From UBA11889 sp002313255 (lineage in GTDB: Bacteria; Pseudomonadota; Gammaproteobacteria; Pseudomonadales; Azotimanducaceae): a stretch of DNA of 64,000 nt. Every line of letters begins with the position of its first letter. The stretch's first letter is position 1. Of the stretch, positions 36,590 through 44,936 are shown piece by piece. The stretch is from assembly GCA_913045265.1 (NCBI GenBank), contig CAJWQX010000005.1, forward strand, positions 1 through 64,000, written 5' to 3'. Made by a program: the position numbers and the translations under genes. The notes beneath the pieces were generated by a model. That model saw only the letters and a program-made list of their open reading frames with translations, had not been told where the DNA came from and ran no database searches.

Positions 36590-37378
36590 TTAAAGTCCCT
36601 TTGCAAACATCGCGAGCGCGTTGAGTACGTCATTGGGTCGTTCGCTCAACATGAAGTGGCCGCAGCCGTCGAGGTTAACGATTTCGGCATTCGGTAACGC
36701 TTTCGCGACTTCGAGTCCCGCCCGGGCTGGAGTCATTAAATCCGCACCGGCTGCGATTAAGAGCGAAGGACATATGACCTCATGGGAAACCTCAGCAAAA
36801 CCATGGCACGCCCGTAGATCGGCGTGAAGGACTCCTCGGCTAGCGCGCTCAAGGAGTCTTTCGCCCGTGCCCAGCATCCAAACGCCTGGATTGCTATTTG
36901 CACCCACCTTTCCCTGAAACGAATGACTCCACGTATTTATCATCTCAATCGCGGCATGATCGTTGTCGGCTGCCGCGTTCAACAACACACCGGTAACGGG
37001 CATCGGGACCGATGTGCCCAAAAGAGCGATAGCGCGACATCGATCTGGGTGATCCACGGCAAACCGATAGGCGACCAACGAACCCATGCTATGGCCAACG
37101 ATGATCGACGGGGCGAAACCAAGTACTTCGACGACGACGGCCAACCAATCAGCCATCGCTTCGATCGTATCCAGCGGGGCGCCTTGGCTCCGCCCATGCC
37201 CGGGTAGATCGACGGCAACACTATTGAATCCATGGCGGGCAAAGTATCGAGACGGCATCACCCAAATACTGTGGTCCATCCCCGCTCCATGGATAAACAC
37301 AATCCCAGGAGCATCGGGTCGATGTCCAGACGTACCGGTAGATACGAAGACACGTTCTGCGTTCACGTCAACGTACAT
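36590..37378 (-). CDS. Alpha/beta hydrolase
   Basis: A 262-residue alpha/beta hydrolase: oxyanion region FIHGAGMDHSIW, nucleophile in VGHSMGSLVAYRF, acid near AGADLMTPA and histidine in LDGCGHFMLSERP. It starts 2 bp after the metY stop, on the same strand, and is probably co-transcribed with it. It is not a MetX-like acyltransferase by its motifs. Substrate unknown. Confidence 0.84.
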   Translation of the reverse strand: MYVDVNAERVFVSTGTSGHRPDAPGIVFIHGAGMDHSIWVMPSRYFARHGFNSVAVDLPGHGRSQGAPLDTIEAMADWLAVVVEVLGFAPSIIVGHSMGSLVAYRFAVDHPDRCRAIALLGTSVPMPVTGVLLNAAADNDHAAIEMINTWSHSFQGKVGANSNPGVWMLGTGERLLERASRGVLHADLRACHGFAEVSHEVICPSLLIAAGADLMTPARAGLEVAKALPNAEIVNLDGCGHFMLSERPNDVLNALAMFAKGL

Positions 37379-37380
37379 AG

Positions 37381-38685
37381 TCAGGTTCTTTGCGAACGAC
37401 GTAGTCCGCGTGCCAGATCGTCGATCAAGTCGTCCGGGTCCTCCAATCCGATGGAAAGTCGAACGAGACCTTCGCCGATCCCCGCGCTCGCAAGCGCATC
37501 GGTACTCATGCGGTGATGGGTAGTACTCGCCGGGTGAATCACCAGGGATTTTGCATCGCCAATATTTGCTAGGTGTGAAAAAAGCGAAAGTGCTTCGATA
37601 AACGTTCGCCCCGCACCTCGGCCGCCTTTGATATTGAAACTGAATACTGCACCCGCGCCTTTTGGCAGCAATCGGGAAGCGAGCTCCTGATCAGGATGCG
37701 AATCGAGCTCCGGATAGAGCACGGACTCAACTGCTTCGTGTTCGTCCAGAAAGGCCACAACTCGGCGGGTATTCTCCACGTGACGCTGCATCCGTAACGG
37801 CAGTGTTTCTAGACCTTGCAGCACGTGAAACGCGGTCATCGGCGCCATGCACGCACCAAAATCCCGAATGCCCTCTTTCCGTGCCCGTGTAATGAAAGCC
37901 AGCGGTCCAAATTCTTCTGCAAAAACCAGGCCGTGAAATCCCTCATACGGTTGCGTCAACGTTGGAAATCGGTCCGATGTTTCCCAGTCGAACGTACCAC
38001 CATCGACCAGCAAGCCGCCGATAACAATGCCATGCCCACTTAAGAATTTAGTTGCTGAATGCACAACGATATCGGCACCATGCTCCATCGGCTTGCACAA
38101 GTACGGCGTCGCAAAAGTCGAATCAACAACCAGTGGCATTCCGGCATCATGCGCAACCTCAGCAAGCGCCGACAGATCGAGCACTTCGAGGCCCGGATTA
38201 CCCAAGATCTCTCCGAATAATAGTTTGGTTGATGGTGTAATTGCGCTGCTGAACGCTTCGACAGAACGGGGATCAACGAACGTGGTCTCGATACCAAAAC
38301 GGGGCAACGTATACTCAAGCAAATTGTGGGTTCCCCCGTACAGCGATCTGGACGCAACGATATGATCTCCGGACGAACAAAGTGTCGCGACCGCGAGATG
38401 CATGGCGGCTTGGCCACTAGCAGTTGCTATCGCCCCAACACCTCGTTCTAGGGCAGACACTCGTTCTTCCAATACCGCGTTAGTCGGATTGGAGAGCCTC
38501 GAGTAGACGTGGCCCGCTCGTTCAATATTGAACAAACCGGCGGCGAAATCAGAGTCCGGAAATACAAACGAAGCCGACTGATATATCGGCGTTGCGCGTG
38601 CGCCGGTCACCGGGTCTGGCTGCTGCCCCGCGTGCAGCGTTAACGTATCAAACCCCGTCGCCCGAGGTCCTTCATGTTCAGACAT
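37381..38685 (-). CDS. metY: O-acetylhomoserine (thiol)-lyase, sulfhydrylase
   Basis: A 434-residue gamma-family PLP enzyme that makes homocysteine from O-acetylhomoserine and sulfide. FDTLTLHAGQQPDPVTGAR at the N-terminus, TPIYQSASFVF, YSRLSNPTNAVLE and the lysine motif VVHSATKFLSGHG identify MetY and separate it from cystathionine gamma-synthase. The ATG at 38685 removes a 12-residue extension that is not family-like. It runs divergently from the putative selenoprotein gene, with 186 bp between them containing a small inverted repeat. Confidence 0.9.
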   Translation of the reverse strand: MSEHEGPRATGFDTLTLHAGQQPDPVTGARATPIYQSASFVFPDSDFAAGLFNIERAGHVYSRLSNPTNAVLEERVSALERGVGAIATASGQAAMHLAVATLCSSGDHIVASRSLYGGTHNLLEYTLPRFGIETTFVDPRSVEAFSSAITPSTKLLFGEILGNPGLEVLDLSALAEVAHDAGMPLVVDSTFATPYLCKPMEHGADIVVHSATKFLSGHGIVIGGLLVDGGTFDWETSDRFPTLTQPYEGFHGLVFAEEFGPLAFITRARKEGIRDFGACMAPMTAFHVLQGLETLPLRMQRHVENTRRVVAFLDEHEAVESVLYPELDSHPDQELASRLLPKGAGAVFSFNIKGGRGAGRTFIEALSLFSHLANIGDAKSLVIHPASTTHHRMSTDALASAGIGEGLVRLSIGLEDPDDLIDDLARGLRRSQRT

Positions 38686-38770
38686 CGCAATCGAACTCCA
38701 TCCCAGAAGGTCCGGGCACACCGAACCGAAACTTCATGATTACTGCTTGCACCGTCCCACCACAAGCTCG

Positions 38771-38784
38771 ATGTTAAAAAACAT
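38771..38784. repeat. Inverted repeat between metY and the selenoprotein gene
   Basis: ATGTT-AAAA-AACAT, a symmetric 14-bp sequence in the 186-bp divergent region. It could be an operator shared by both promoters; no matching regulator is known to me. Confidence 0.3.
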
Positions 38785-38871
38785 TGGCGCAATAAACCCG
38801 TCATCGAAGTTCTACGTCCGATAGGTAATCCAAACTGGACGCATTTACTTCAGCGCGGCAAGATAGACGCT

Positions 38872-39963
38872 ATGTACGAACACACCAGCTATCCCCTTCG
38901 CGAGGGTCTTATCGAAGCCCATGAGAAGGTCTGGGAAAGCATCGCAGAACCGGGCCCGTTTTGGACCGGGACGGAACGAATCGCGATGGTGGTGGAATCG
39001 CGCGCCGCAACGAGTTGTCGTTTGTGTGCGAAACGTCGGCAAGCACTCTCGCCCTACGCCGTAGACGGGGTGCACGATAACGAGACGGACTTAGATGCCG
39101 TGATCGTGGATATGATTCACCGGGTTCGATCGGATCCTGGTCGTATCACCCGAAACATGTTCGATCAGGTCATGGCCGCTGGTATCACCCCCGAGCACTA
39201 CATCGAAATCGTGGGTGTGGTGAACTCTTCGGTCATCATCGACACGTTACACGCCGCGTTGGGTCTCTCTCTGGCCGAGCTCCCGACACCGCAACCCGAC
39301 GCACCCACGGGACAGCCCCGCGCCAATGTGACGGATGGAGGCGCTTGGGTTCCTATCGCGGTCGGTAACGAACGACCCGGCATGATTAACGGACTCAGCA
39401 ACAACCGCGAGCCCAACATTGCGCGTTCCATGGGACTCGTGCCAAGCGCTGTGGAACTCTTCTTCACGGCGTTTCGACCCCATTACGCATTGCAGAACAT
39501 CCCCCTCGATCTGAAACAATCTCAGGCAGAATTCATCGCATCCCGCGTTTCCGCACTGAACCAGTGTTTCTACTGAACCACCTCACATACGATGCTGCTC
39601 CGGGCGAGCGGCCAGCCAGACCAAAAAGACTACGATTTAAATTCAGTCACCGACGGGCATATCGACCCGGGCGTTGATTTTGGTCATTGGCTCAGGTCCC
39701 TAACCGAAGCAGCCATTCGAAACCGATGGGATGACCTCGCAACCATTCGCGATCAAGCAGGCGCGGCAATGGGCACGCAATCCATGGTGGATGCGCTTGT
39801 GGTTGCGTCGGGATTCAACGGAATCACTCGGGTTGCAGACGCGACGGGCATTCCACTCGATGAGAACACCCAGCAAATGACCGTCGACATGCGTGAATCG
39901 ACAGGGATCGAACGATTCAACTACGCCGAAAAATCGGACCGATTCGACTTCGTCACGACTTGA
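38872..39963 (+). CDS. AhpD-like (alkylhydroperoxidase-related) selenoprotein, Sec at in-frame UGA
   Basis: Read straight through the TGA at 39574-39576, this is one 363-codon gene (a 234-residue 5' part, Sec235, a 128-residue 3' part); there is no other stop between the parts and the frame is unchanged. The second half has the AhpD catalytic layout: Glu220, then 12 residues on Cys232-Phe-Tyr-Sec235-Thr-Thr-Ser-His239, i.e. E-x11-C-x2-U-x3-H, the spacing known from M. tuberculosis AhpD (Glu118, Cys130, Cys133, His137). Sec thus replaces the peroxide-reactive cysteine. The N-terminal half has its own CRLC pair (Cys49, Cys52) without the histidine, as in a degenerate repeat. A stem-loop fitting a bacterial SECIS follows the UGA. 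AhpD-like selenoproteins have been reported from marine bacteria; likely function is peroxide or thiol-disulfide chemistry. The alternative, two separate genes or a nonsense mutation, does not explain the exact motif position. Confidence 0.85.
39594..39612 (+). promoter_or_regulatory. Candidate bacterial SECIS stem-loop
   Basis: GCTGCTC pairs with GAGCGGC over 7 bp (one G-U pair) around the loop CGGGC (39601-39605), which contains the guanines expected in bacterial SECIS loops. The loop starts 24 bases after the UGA; known bacterial elements have it about 16-37 bases downstream. It lies inside the coding sequence, as bacterial SECIS elements do. Confidence 0.65.
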
Positions 39964-40723
39964 CCACGTATCGCCGTTGAAGCTCTTCGAGGTCTCGCGC
40001 ATTCAGGCCTAGACCACGTTCCAAATATTCATCGATCGAGCCGTGCAGCTTTTCCATCACACGAAAAGCAGCCCTCAAATACTCGATACGGACGCCGGCG
40101 ACCGATTTGATCATCTCAATTTCAGGACTCAACGAGCCGTAGTACTGTCGAATGCGAGGAAGGATAAACCCCTCGAAATCTATAACGCTGTTGGTCAACA
40201 AGTAGTCTTCCTCAACGTTCTCGCGACTGACGCCAAGTGATTCAAGAATCATCGCAACAGCCAGACCCGTTCGGTCCTTCCCTGCTGTGCAGTGGACCAA
40301 AAATCCCCCGTCACGTGTGTCCAGCAGTGTCGTAAATACCTCGCGAAAGTTTTTGGTGTGGTCGCGGACAAGATCCTCATTAATCGCCACCATAAAATTC
40401 ATTCGTTGGTCTTCAGTCGGCGGACGGCTTCGCAGCGCCAGCCGCATCGATGAGGCGCTACCAGGGTCAATCGAAACGGCTGTTCGTCTCGGATTTTCAG
40501 GCGGCAAAGGGGTCGGATCGTCTTCCCGCTCGTCAGCTCGGCGCAAGTCACATATGTGCCGAATATCCAATTCGTTAAACGTCGCAAGTCCAGTCGGCGT
40601 TATATTGGAAAGTGTTCCACATCGAAACAGTTTGCCCGAGACCACCCAGCCCCCTGCGACCGCCGGGTAGCCACCGAAGTCCCGAAAATTCACGCCGCCT
40701 TCGATATCGATAATTTCTGGCAT
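39953..40723 (-). CDS. Tyrosine-protein phosphatase (Tyr_phosphatase family 3)
   Basis: A 256-residue phosphatase with the P-loop VHCTAGKDRTG (Cys145, Arg151), the catalytic signature of bacterial dual-specificity/tyrosine and lipid phosphatases. VNFRDFGGYP near the N-terminus is a further family hallmark. Its 3' end overlaps the selenoprotein gene by 11 bp in convergent orientation. The substrate may be phosphotyrosine or phosphoinositide; not determinable here. Confidence 0.87.
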   Translation of the reverse strand: MPEIIDIEGGVNFRDFGGYPAVAGGWVVSGKLFRCGTLSNITPTGLATFNELDIRHICDLRRADEREDDPTPLPPENPRRTAVSIDPGSASSMRLALRSRPPTEDQRMNFMVAINEDLVRDHTKNFREVFTTLLDTRDGGFLVHCTAGKDRTGLAVAMILESLGVSRENVEEDYLLTNSVIDFEGFILPRIRQYYGSLSPEIEMIKSVAGVRIEYLRAAFRVMEKLHGSIDEYLERGLGLNARDLEELQRRYVVKS

Positions 40724-40817
40724 TCGTTACGTCGCTAGCACGTCATTGAAGTCGCTAGGAGAGGCGAGTTCCGCTTACCGTATATAAGGCCGCTGTCGAT
40801 ATTGGCAACCAGATAAA

Positions 40818-41900
40818 CTACGGGCGAATTTCGTAGTAGCTATTGACCGACGTCCCAAAGTCCAACCGTTCAAAGCGCGAGAACCCCGCGGTTTCGGTCA
40901 TATCTCTGGCTACCTGCTCGTTAAATCCTAAGGTACCCAACCCAGCCCCATCAGGCGTGGACATACTCGAAGACATACAAATCATTAGTGAGAAACCATA
41001 AAACAGCCCCGCGCTAGGATTTTCCGTCAAATTCTCTGCGAACGTCGGAAGGCTTCGAATATCCGAACAAAGCCACGTTCCATCAGCTTTAAGACAACCA
41101 TATACATCGGCGATAAGTCGGTCGGGATAAGGCGCGTCATGAACAACATCGAACGTGGTAACGAAGTCGATACTACCGTCGCGAGGAAGAGGTTCCACCG
41201 TTGGGTTGACGAAGCGAACATTTTTCAGCTCGGTTTCCAACAGGTGGGCGTGTGCATTGGCCAACGCATGTTCGGACGTGTCATAGCCAACGAACTCAGA
41301 CGCAGGGAATGCCTCTGCCATGACGAGGATCGCTTGGCCCGCTCCACAACCAACGTCGGCAACGCGAGCGCCCGACGTTAGCTTTTCAGTAACTCCGTTA
41401 AGGGAAGGCAGAATGTTTTGAACCAATTCGTTCCTCGGGACGTAGTTGTTGAGGCGCTCAATTCCGCACGCACATGCTCCACCTTGGTCGTCATAACTCA
41501 GTCCTAACCCGGTGCGGAACGCATCGCCCAATTTCGGCACTGCATCGTGCGTCGCAACAACGGCTTGAAATCCACCCGCGAAATAAAAGGGATTTTCGTC
41601 ATCGCAAAGGACGATGGCGGCCTCAGGCGAAAGGCTGAAAGAATCGTTGTCAGCTGAATATTCGATTTGTCCGACGCAAGCCTGATGCCGTAGCCATTCG
41701 CGTAACCAGCGCTCGTGAAGGCCGGTACACTCAGCAAATTCGGTGCTCGTTACCGGCCCTTCGTCTCGTAGTTGACGATATAGGCCCATCTTGTCCCCAA
41801 CGTACGACAAACTGCAGTTAAAGCCAGCCATGACTTGCTGACTTACCTGTTTGACGTAGGTTTCTAGTTTTTCTCGATCTACTTGTGTCGCTTCCGCCAT
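40818..41900 (-). CDS. Class I SAM-dependent methyltransferase with winged-helix N-terminus
   Basis: A 360-residue protein. The first 100 residues resemble a winged helix (VTSTEFAECTGLHERWLREW), as in Rv2258c-type and O-methyltransferase families; the SAM site is VADVGCGAGQAILVMAE, with FVTTFDVVHDAPYPDRLI as the motif II/III region. AGGAGAC lies at the right distance before the ATG at 41900. The methyl acceptor is unknown. Confidence 0.85.
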   Translation of the reverse strand: MAEATQVDREKLETYVKQVSQQVMAGFNCSLSYVGDKMGLYRQLRDEGPVTSTEFAECTGLHERWLREWLRHQACVGQIEYSADNDSFSLSPEAAIVLCDDENPFYFAGGFQAVVATHDAVPKLGDAFRTGLGLSYDDQGGACACGIERLNNYVPRNELVQNILPSLNGVTEKLTSGARVADVGCGAGQAILVMAEAFPASEFVGYDTSEHALANAHAHLLETELKNVRFVNPTVEPLPRDGSIDFVTTFDVVHDAPYPDRLIADVYGCLKADGTWLCSDIRSLPTFAENLTENPSAGLFYGFSLMICMSSSMSTPDGAGLGTLGFNEQVARDMTETAGFSRFERLDFGTSVNSYYEIRP

Positions 41901-42010
41901 AAGAGTGTCTCCTGGTCGATTCACAAAGATGCTAACCCATGGAACTGCTTCTAAACTCTATCTCGCAACGTATCAGTTATCGCGACGCCCGTGGGTCTCC
42001 CCTCTAGAAG

Positions 42011-42406
42011 TCAACCGTCGAGCATAAAACTGCCCGTCGCCTCGACGACGATGGTGTCGTTGTCTTGCCGGAAAACCTTACCTTCAATCAGCGCCACTCG
42101 GCCTTTACGTCGCACCAGGCGACCCTCCAACCGCACCGGCGTACCAATCGGAAGAGGTTGCCGATAACGGACTTCTGCTCGCGCGGTGAAACAACGCTCG
42201 CCCTGTAGATAGAGCCAGTTGGCCATAACGTCATCAAGCAGACAAAACAAAATGCCTCCGTGAACGACCCCGTCATACCCAGCGTAGCTTTCGTTAGGGA
42301 CGAATTCGGCCCGGCACACATCGTCAACCAATTGAAACTGAACCCCGAGACCGCGATCGTTTCCAGGCCCACAAACAAAGCACCGATTAGCGCTACTGTC
42401 CAACAA
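42011..42406 (-). CDS. PaaI-type hotdog thioesterase
   Basis: A 131-residue hotdog protein. CFVCGPGNDRGLGVQF at the N-terminus and VHGGILFCLLDDVMANW (the hotdog helix with the GG-containing turn) match the acyl-CoA thioesterases of the PaaI/4HBT class. The start is TTG at 42406 with GGAG upstream. It is divergent from the CoA pyrophosphatase gene, 49 bp away. It probably hydrolyses an acyl-CoA. Confidence 0.84.
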   Translation of the reverse strand: MLDSSANRCFVCGPGNDRGLGVQFQLVDDVCRAEFVPNESYAGYDGVVHGGILFCLLDDVMANWLYLQGERCFTARAEVRYRQPLPIGTPVRLEGRLVRRKGRVALIEGKVFRQDNDTIVVEATGSFMLDG

Positions 42407-42455
42407 ATCTCCGCTCCCTGGCTCAGACTCGCCACGTTCAAGCTATCATAAGCGA

Positions 42456-43064
42456 GTGTCTCACCTAAGCATCCAACACATTCGGGCCCGTATCGCCGCC
42501 CATCAACCCCAACGGTTCCCCGTCAATGAAGAAACCAGGCAGGCTGCCGTCGCCGTGGTGATGCACGTGACTGACGAGGGTTCAGAAATTCTCTTCATCA
42601 GGCGTGCTCAACACGATGCCGACCCGTGGTCAGGGCATATGGCGTTTCCCGGGGGGCATCGCGACCCTGTCGATACTAGTCTCAAGGCCGCTGCCGTTAG
42701 AGAAACTCAAGAAGAAATTGGATTGGATCTCGATGCGGCGACATTCCTTGGACCGCTATCGCAACAACGCGCGATGCCGCGTGGCCGAACGACCGATATG
42801 GTTGTGGCTCCCTTCGTTTTTGAAATCAACGACATCCCGGTCTTTCGCCCGAATCATGAAGTCGACGAGATCGTCTGGGGGCCGCTCGACCATATGCTAG
42901 ACCGATCCCTTTGCGATACCGAAACGCGCCCTATCGGCTCGAGCTCGACCGTATTCGATGGCTATCGGCTCAGCGGCGGACATTTCGTCTGGGGCTTGAC
43001 CTATCGGGCCTTACAGACTTTTTTCAAAGTGTTAGATCCAAGTTATATTGCCCCGGACGACTAA
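42456..43064 (+). CDS. CoA pyrophosphatase-like Nudix hydrolase (NudL type)
   Basis: A 202-residue Nudix protein: MAFPGGHRDPVDTSLKAAAV continuing into RETQEEIGLDL, the NuCoA-type box with aspartate in place of the first glutamate. ILFIRRAQHDADPWSGHMAF before it is the NudL/NUDT7 pattern, so CoA or acyl-CoA pyrophosphatase activity is likely. The start is GTG at 42456. Its last 4 bp overlap the convergent NTF2-like gene. Confidence 0.87.
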   Translation: MSHLSIQHIRARIAAHQPQRFPVNEETRQAAVAVVMHVTDEGSEILFIRRAQHDADPWSGHMAFPGGHRDPVDTSLKAAAVRETQEEIGLDLDAATFLGPLSQQRAMPRGRTTDMVVAPFVFEINDIPVFRPNHEVDEIVWGPLDHMLDRSLCDTETRPIGSSSTVFDGYRLSGGHFVWGLTYRALQTFFKVLDPSYIAPDD

Positions 43065-43519
43065 ATGTCGGCAGCCCTAACGCTGTCCGCTTTTCGAGCT
43101 AAATGACGTGCAATGCGGTCAGCAGGGAAATTCAATTGGGAGATCGCAATACCTGTATTGAACTCCTCTCGATATACGCGAATAAGGCCTGCGTCTAGCG
43201 TAAATTGACTCATACCCTCAAACACCACACGCTCGCCCTCGGCCCCGTCAAGCTTTGAAACATAACTGAATCGATACCTCGCATACCCCATCGCAGTATT
43301 CGCGATCGGTTCGAACATCTGCCATCGAAACCCTTCCGCATGACCCCAGAAGTGCATTTCTAGCATGCGGGCAATGGCGTCCCGTCCATGAAACGCACCA
43401 TAAAAGCAGTCGTTGTAAACGCCGTCTTCGGTGAAAAGTTCTGCAAGTTTTTGCCCGTCACCGGATTCAACCGCGCTCGTAAATTGACGAAGCATTCGAT
43501 CGAAGACGGTATCGTTCAT
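43061..43519 (-). CDS. NTF2-like (SnoaL/nuclear transport factor 2 family) protein
   Basis: A 152-residue cone-fold protein: FTSAVESGDGQKLAELFTEDGVYND followed by FHGRDAIARML is the usual start of this fold. Members include polyketide cyclases, ketosteroid isomerase-like enzymes and binding proteins, so function is open. It starts 7 bp after the Hsp70-like gene on the same strand. Confidence 0.78.
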   Translation of the reverse strand: MNDTVFDRMLRQFTSAVESGDGQKLAELFTEDGVYNDCFYGAFHGRDAIARMLEMHFWGHAEGFRWQMFEPIANTAMGYARYRFSYVSKLDGAEGERVVFEGMSQFTLDAGLIRVYREEFNTGIAISQLNFPADRIARHLARKADSVRAADI

Positions 43520-43526
43520 TTAACGT

Positions 43527-44936
43527 TCACGCGATCCGAAGATCGTGGTAGTCAGCGATCGCGAGTCCCGCGGCCACACTGGTAAAAGGGTCGTGATTTA
43601 CGACCCGGTGCGGAAAGTGTTTGTTGAGCATGCGCTGCACAGCAGGAATCAACGACGACCCGCCCGTCCGAAGCACAATATCGACATTTTTCGGGACGAT
43701 TTCGGCACGGTGAATGATTTCCAATACGGCTTGCTCAACCCGCACGAGCGAGTCATTGATGACGTCTTCGAACTCTCCACGTGTAAGAGACGCTTCAATG
43801 TCGATGTCTGCAATATCTAACACGGCATCGTCAGCGAAAGACAACTCCGCTTTAAAGTCTTTGATGGCTTGAAACGCTAGGTAGCTATAATTCTGTTGGA
43901 TGAGCTCGCGCAGGCGACGGAACTTTAGTCGAGCTTCACCTCCTTGCGAAATACATTCAAGAACGGGCGTCGTGTATCGATTTTGGTTGAGTAAATACGT
44001 GACGGCCCAGTTCAACAACAAGTCCTCATAATCCTCGAAAGGAAATTGTGTTTCGATCTCTTGGCGATCGGTACCGCGACGTCGCCATCGCTCTCCTTTT
44101 CCGAGCAGTGGGAACAGCAGACGACGGAATATGCGTTGATCAATTCGATCGCCACCTAACGCGATTCCGTGGGTGGCGACCACCGAAAAAGCATTTCCCG
44201 AGCGGCGTTGCAATACGCAAAAATCCAAAGTCCCGCCACCGAAATCAACCGTCAGTATCGTGTCTCCTGCCGCACCAGGCCGTTCGTGTAGAAAACTAAC
44301 CGCCGCGGCAATCGGTTCCGGATAAAACCGGTGATCTTGAATGCCCGCATGGCCGTACGCTTCACCCAACCGACTTAAAGCAACTTCATTGCGTTTTACG
44401 TCTCTCCCCTCAAAATTGACGGGGTGTCCTACACAGGCCGAACTGACTTCGATTCCGCCGTCTTCAAGCTCCTGGCGTATGCGCAGCAATATCGGCGTAA
44501 TTAACGCCACCAGCCGAAAAGGATGATCGAAAACCATCAGTCGCCGAACGCTTTGATTTCCCAACAACCGCTTCGTGCCTTGGAACAACCGTCCACGCAA
44601 ACCCGTGTCAATCATCGACTCGCCGTACACTGCTTGCGAAAGTATTTCGGCCGGCCGTTGACTGCTTGGGTCGGCTGCGCCCACCGCCAGGGTGGCGCGT
44701 CCAATGACTTCCGGGACGAGTTCCACCGTCCGTCCAGTATTGCCCTCAATGTAACGGTCGATGGCTGCCTGGCCAGTAATGGTTTGAAGATCCGCATCGA
44801 TATACGTTGCGGACGGCATGATAGGGGAATCCATCTCGAGCTGAATGAACGAAACTCTTTCCCCATCAAACACGGCAGCGGTCGAATTCGTCGTCCCGAA
44901 ATCAATTCCTATCCCTACGTTTGTCACGTTCTTCAC
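43527..44936 (-). CDS. Hsp70-family protein (YegD-like)
   Basis: A 469-residue actin-fold ATPase without a DnaK-type substrate-binding domain. GIGIDFGTTNSTAAVFD is the phosphate-1 motif, DTILTVDFGGGTLDFCVL the phosphate-2 motif, and VDIVLRTGGSSLIPAVQ the adenosine motif. The length and lack of a C-terminal domain match YegD, a chaperone-like protein of unknown role. The GTG at 44936 overlaps the upstream CoA-transferase stop (GTGA) and was preferred over an in-frame start twelve codons earlier. Confidence 0.87.
   Translation of the reverse strand: MKNVTNVGIGIDFGTTNSTAAVFDGERVSFIQLEMDSPIMPSATYIDADLQTITGQAAIDRYIEGNTGRTVELVPEVIGRATLAVGAADPSSQRPAEILSQAVYGESMIDTGLRGRLFQGTKRLLGNQSVRRLMVFDHPFRLVALITPILLRIRQELEDGGIEVSSACVGHPVNFEGRDVKRNEVALSRLGEAYGHAGIQDHRFYPEPIAAAVSFLHERPGAAGDTILTVDFGGGTLDFCVLQRRSGNAFSVVATHGIALGGDRIDQRIFRRLLFPLLGKGERWRRRGTDRQEIETQFPFEDYEDLLLNWAVTYLLNQNRYTTPVLECISQGGEARLKFRRLRELIQQNYSYLAFQAIKDFKAELSFADDAVLDIADIDIEASLTRGEFEDVINDSLVRVEQAVLEIIHRAEIVPKNVDIVLRTGGSSLIPAVQRMLNKHFPHRVVNHDPFTSVAAGLAIADYHDLRIA

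Noticed and set aside
39592..39963. Separate 123-codon gene starting at the ATG just after the UGA
   Set aside because: It has no ribosome site, would lack the first half of the CxxC motif and the Glu, and is in frame with the preceding coding sequence with no other stop between.
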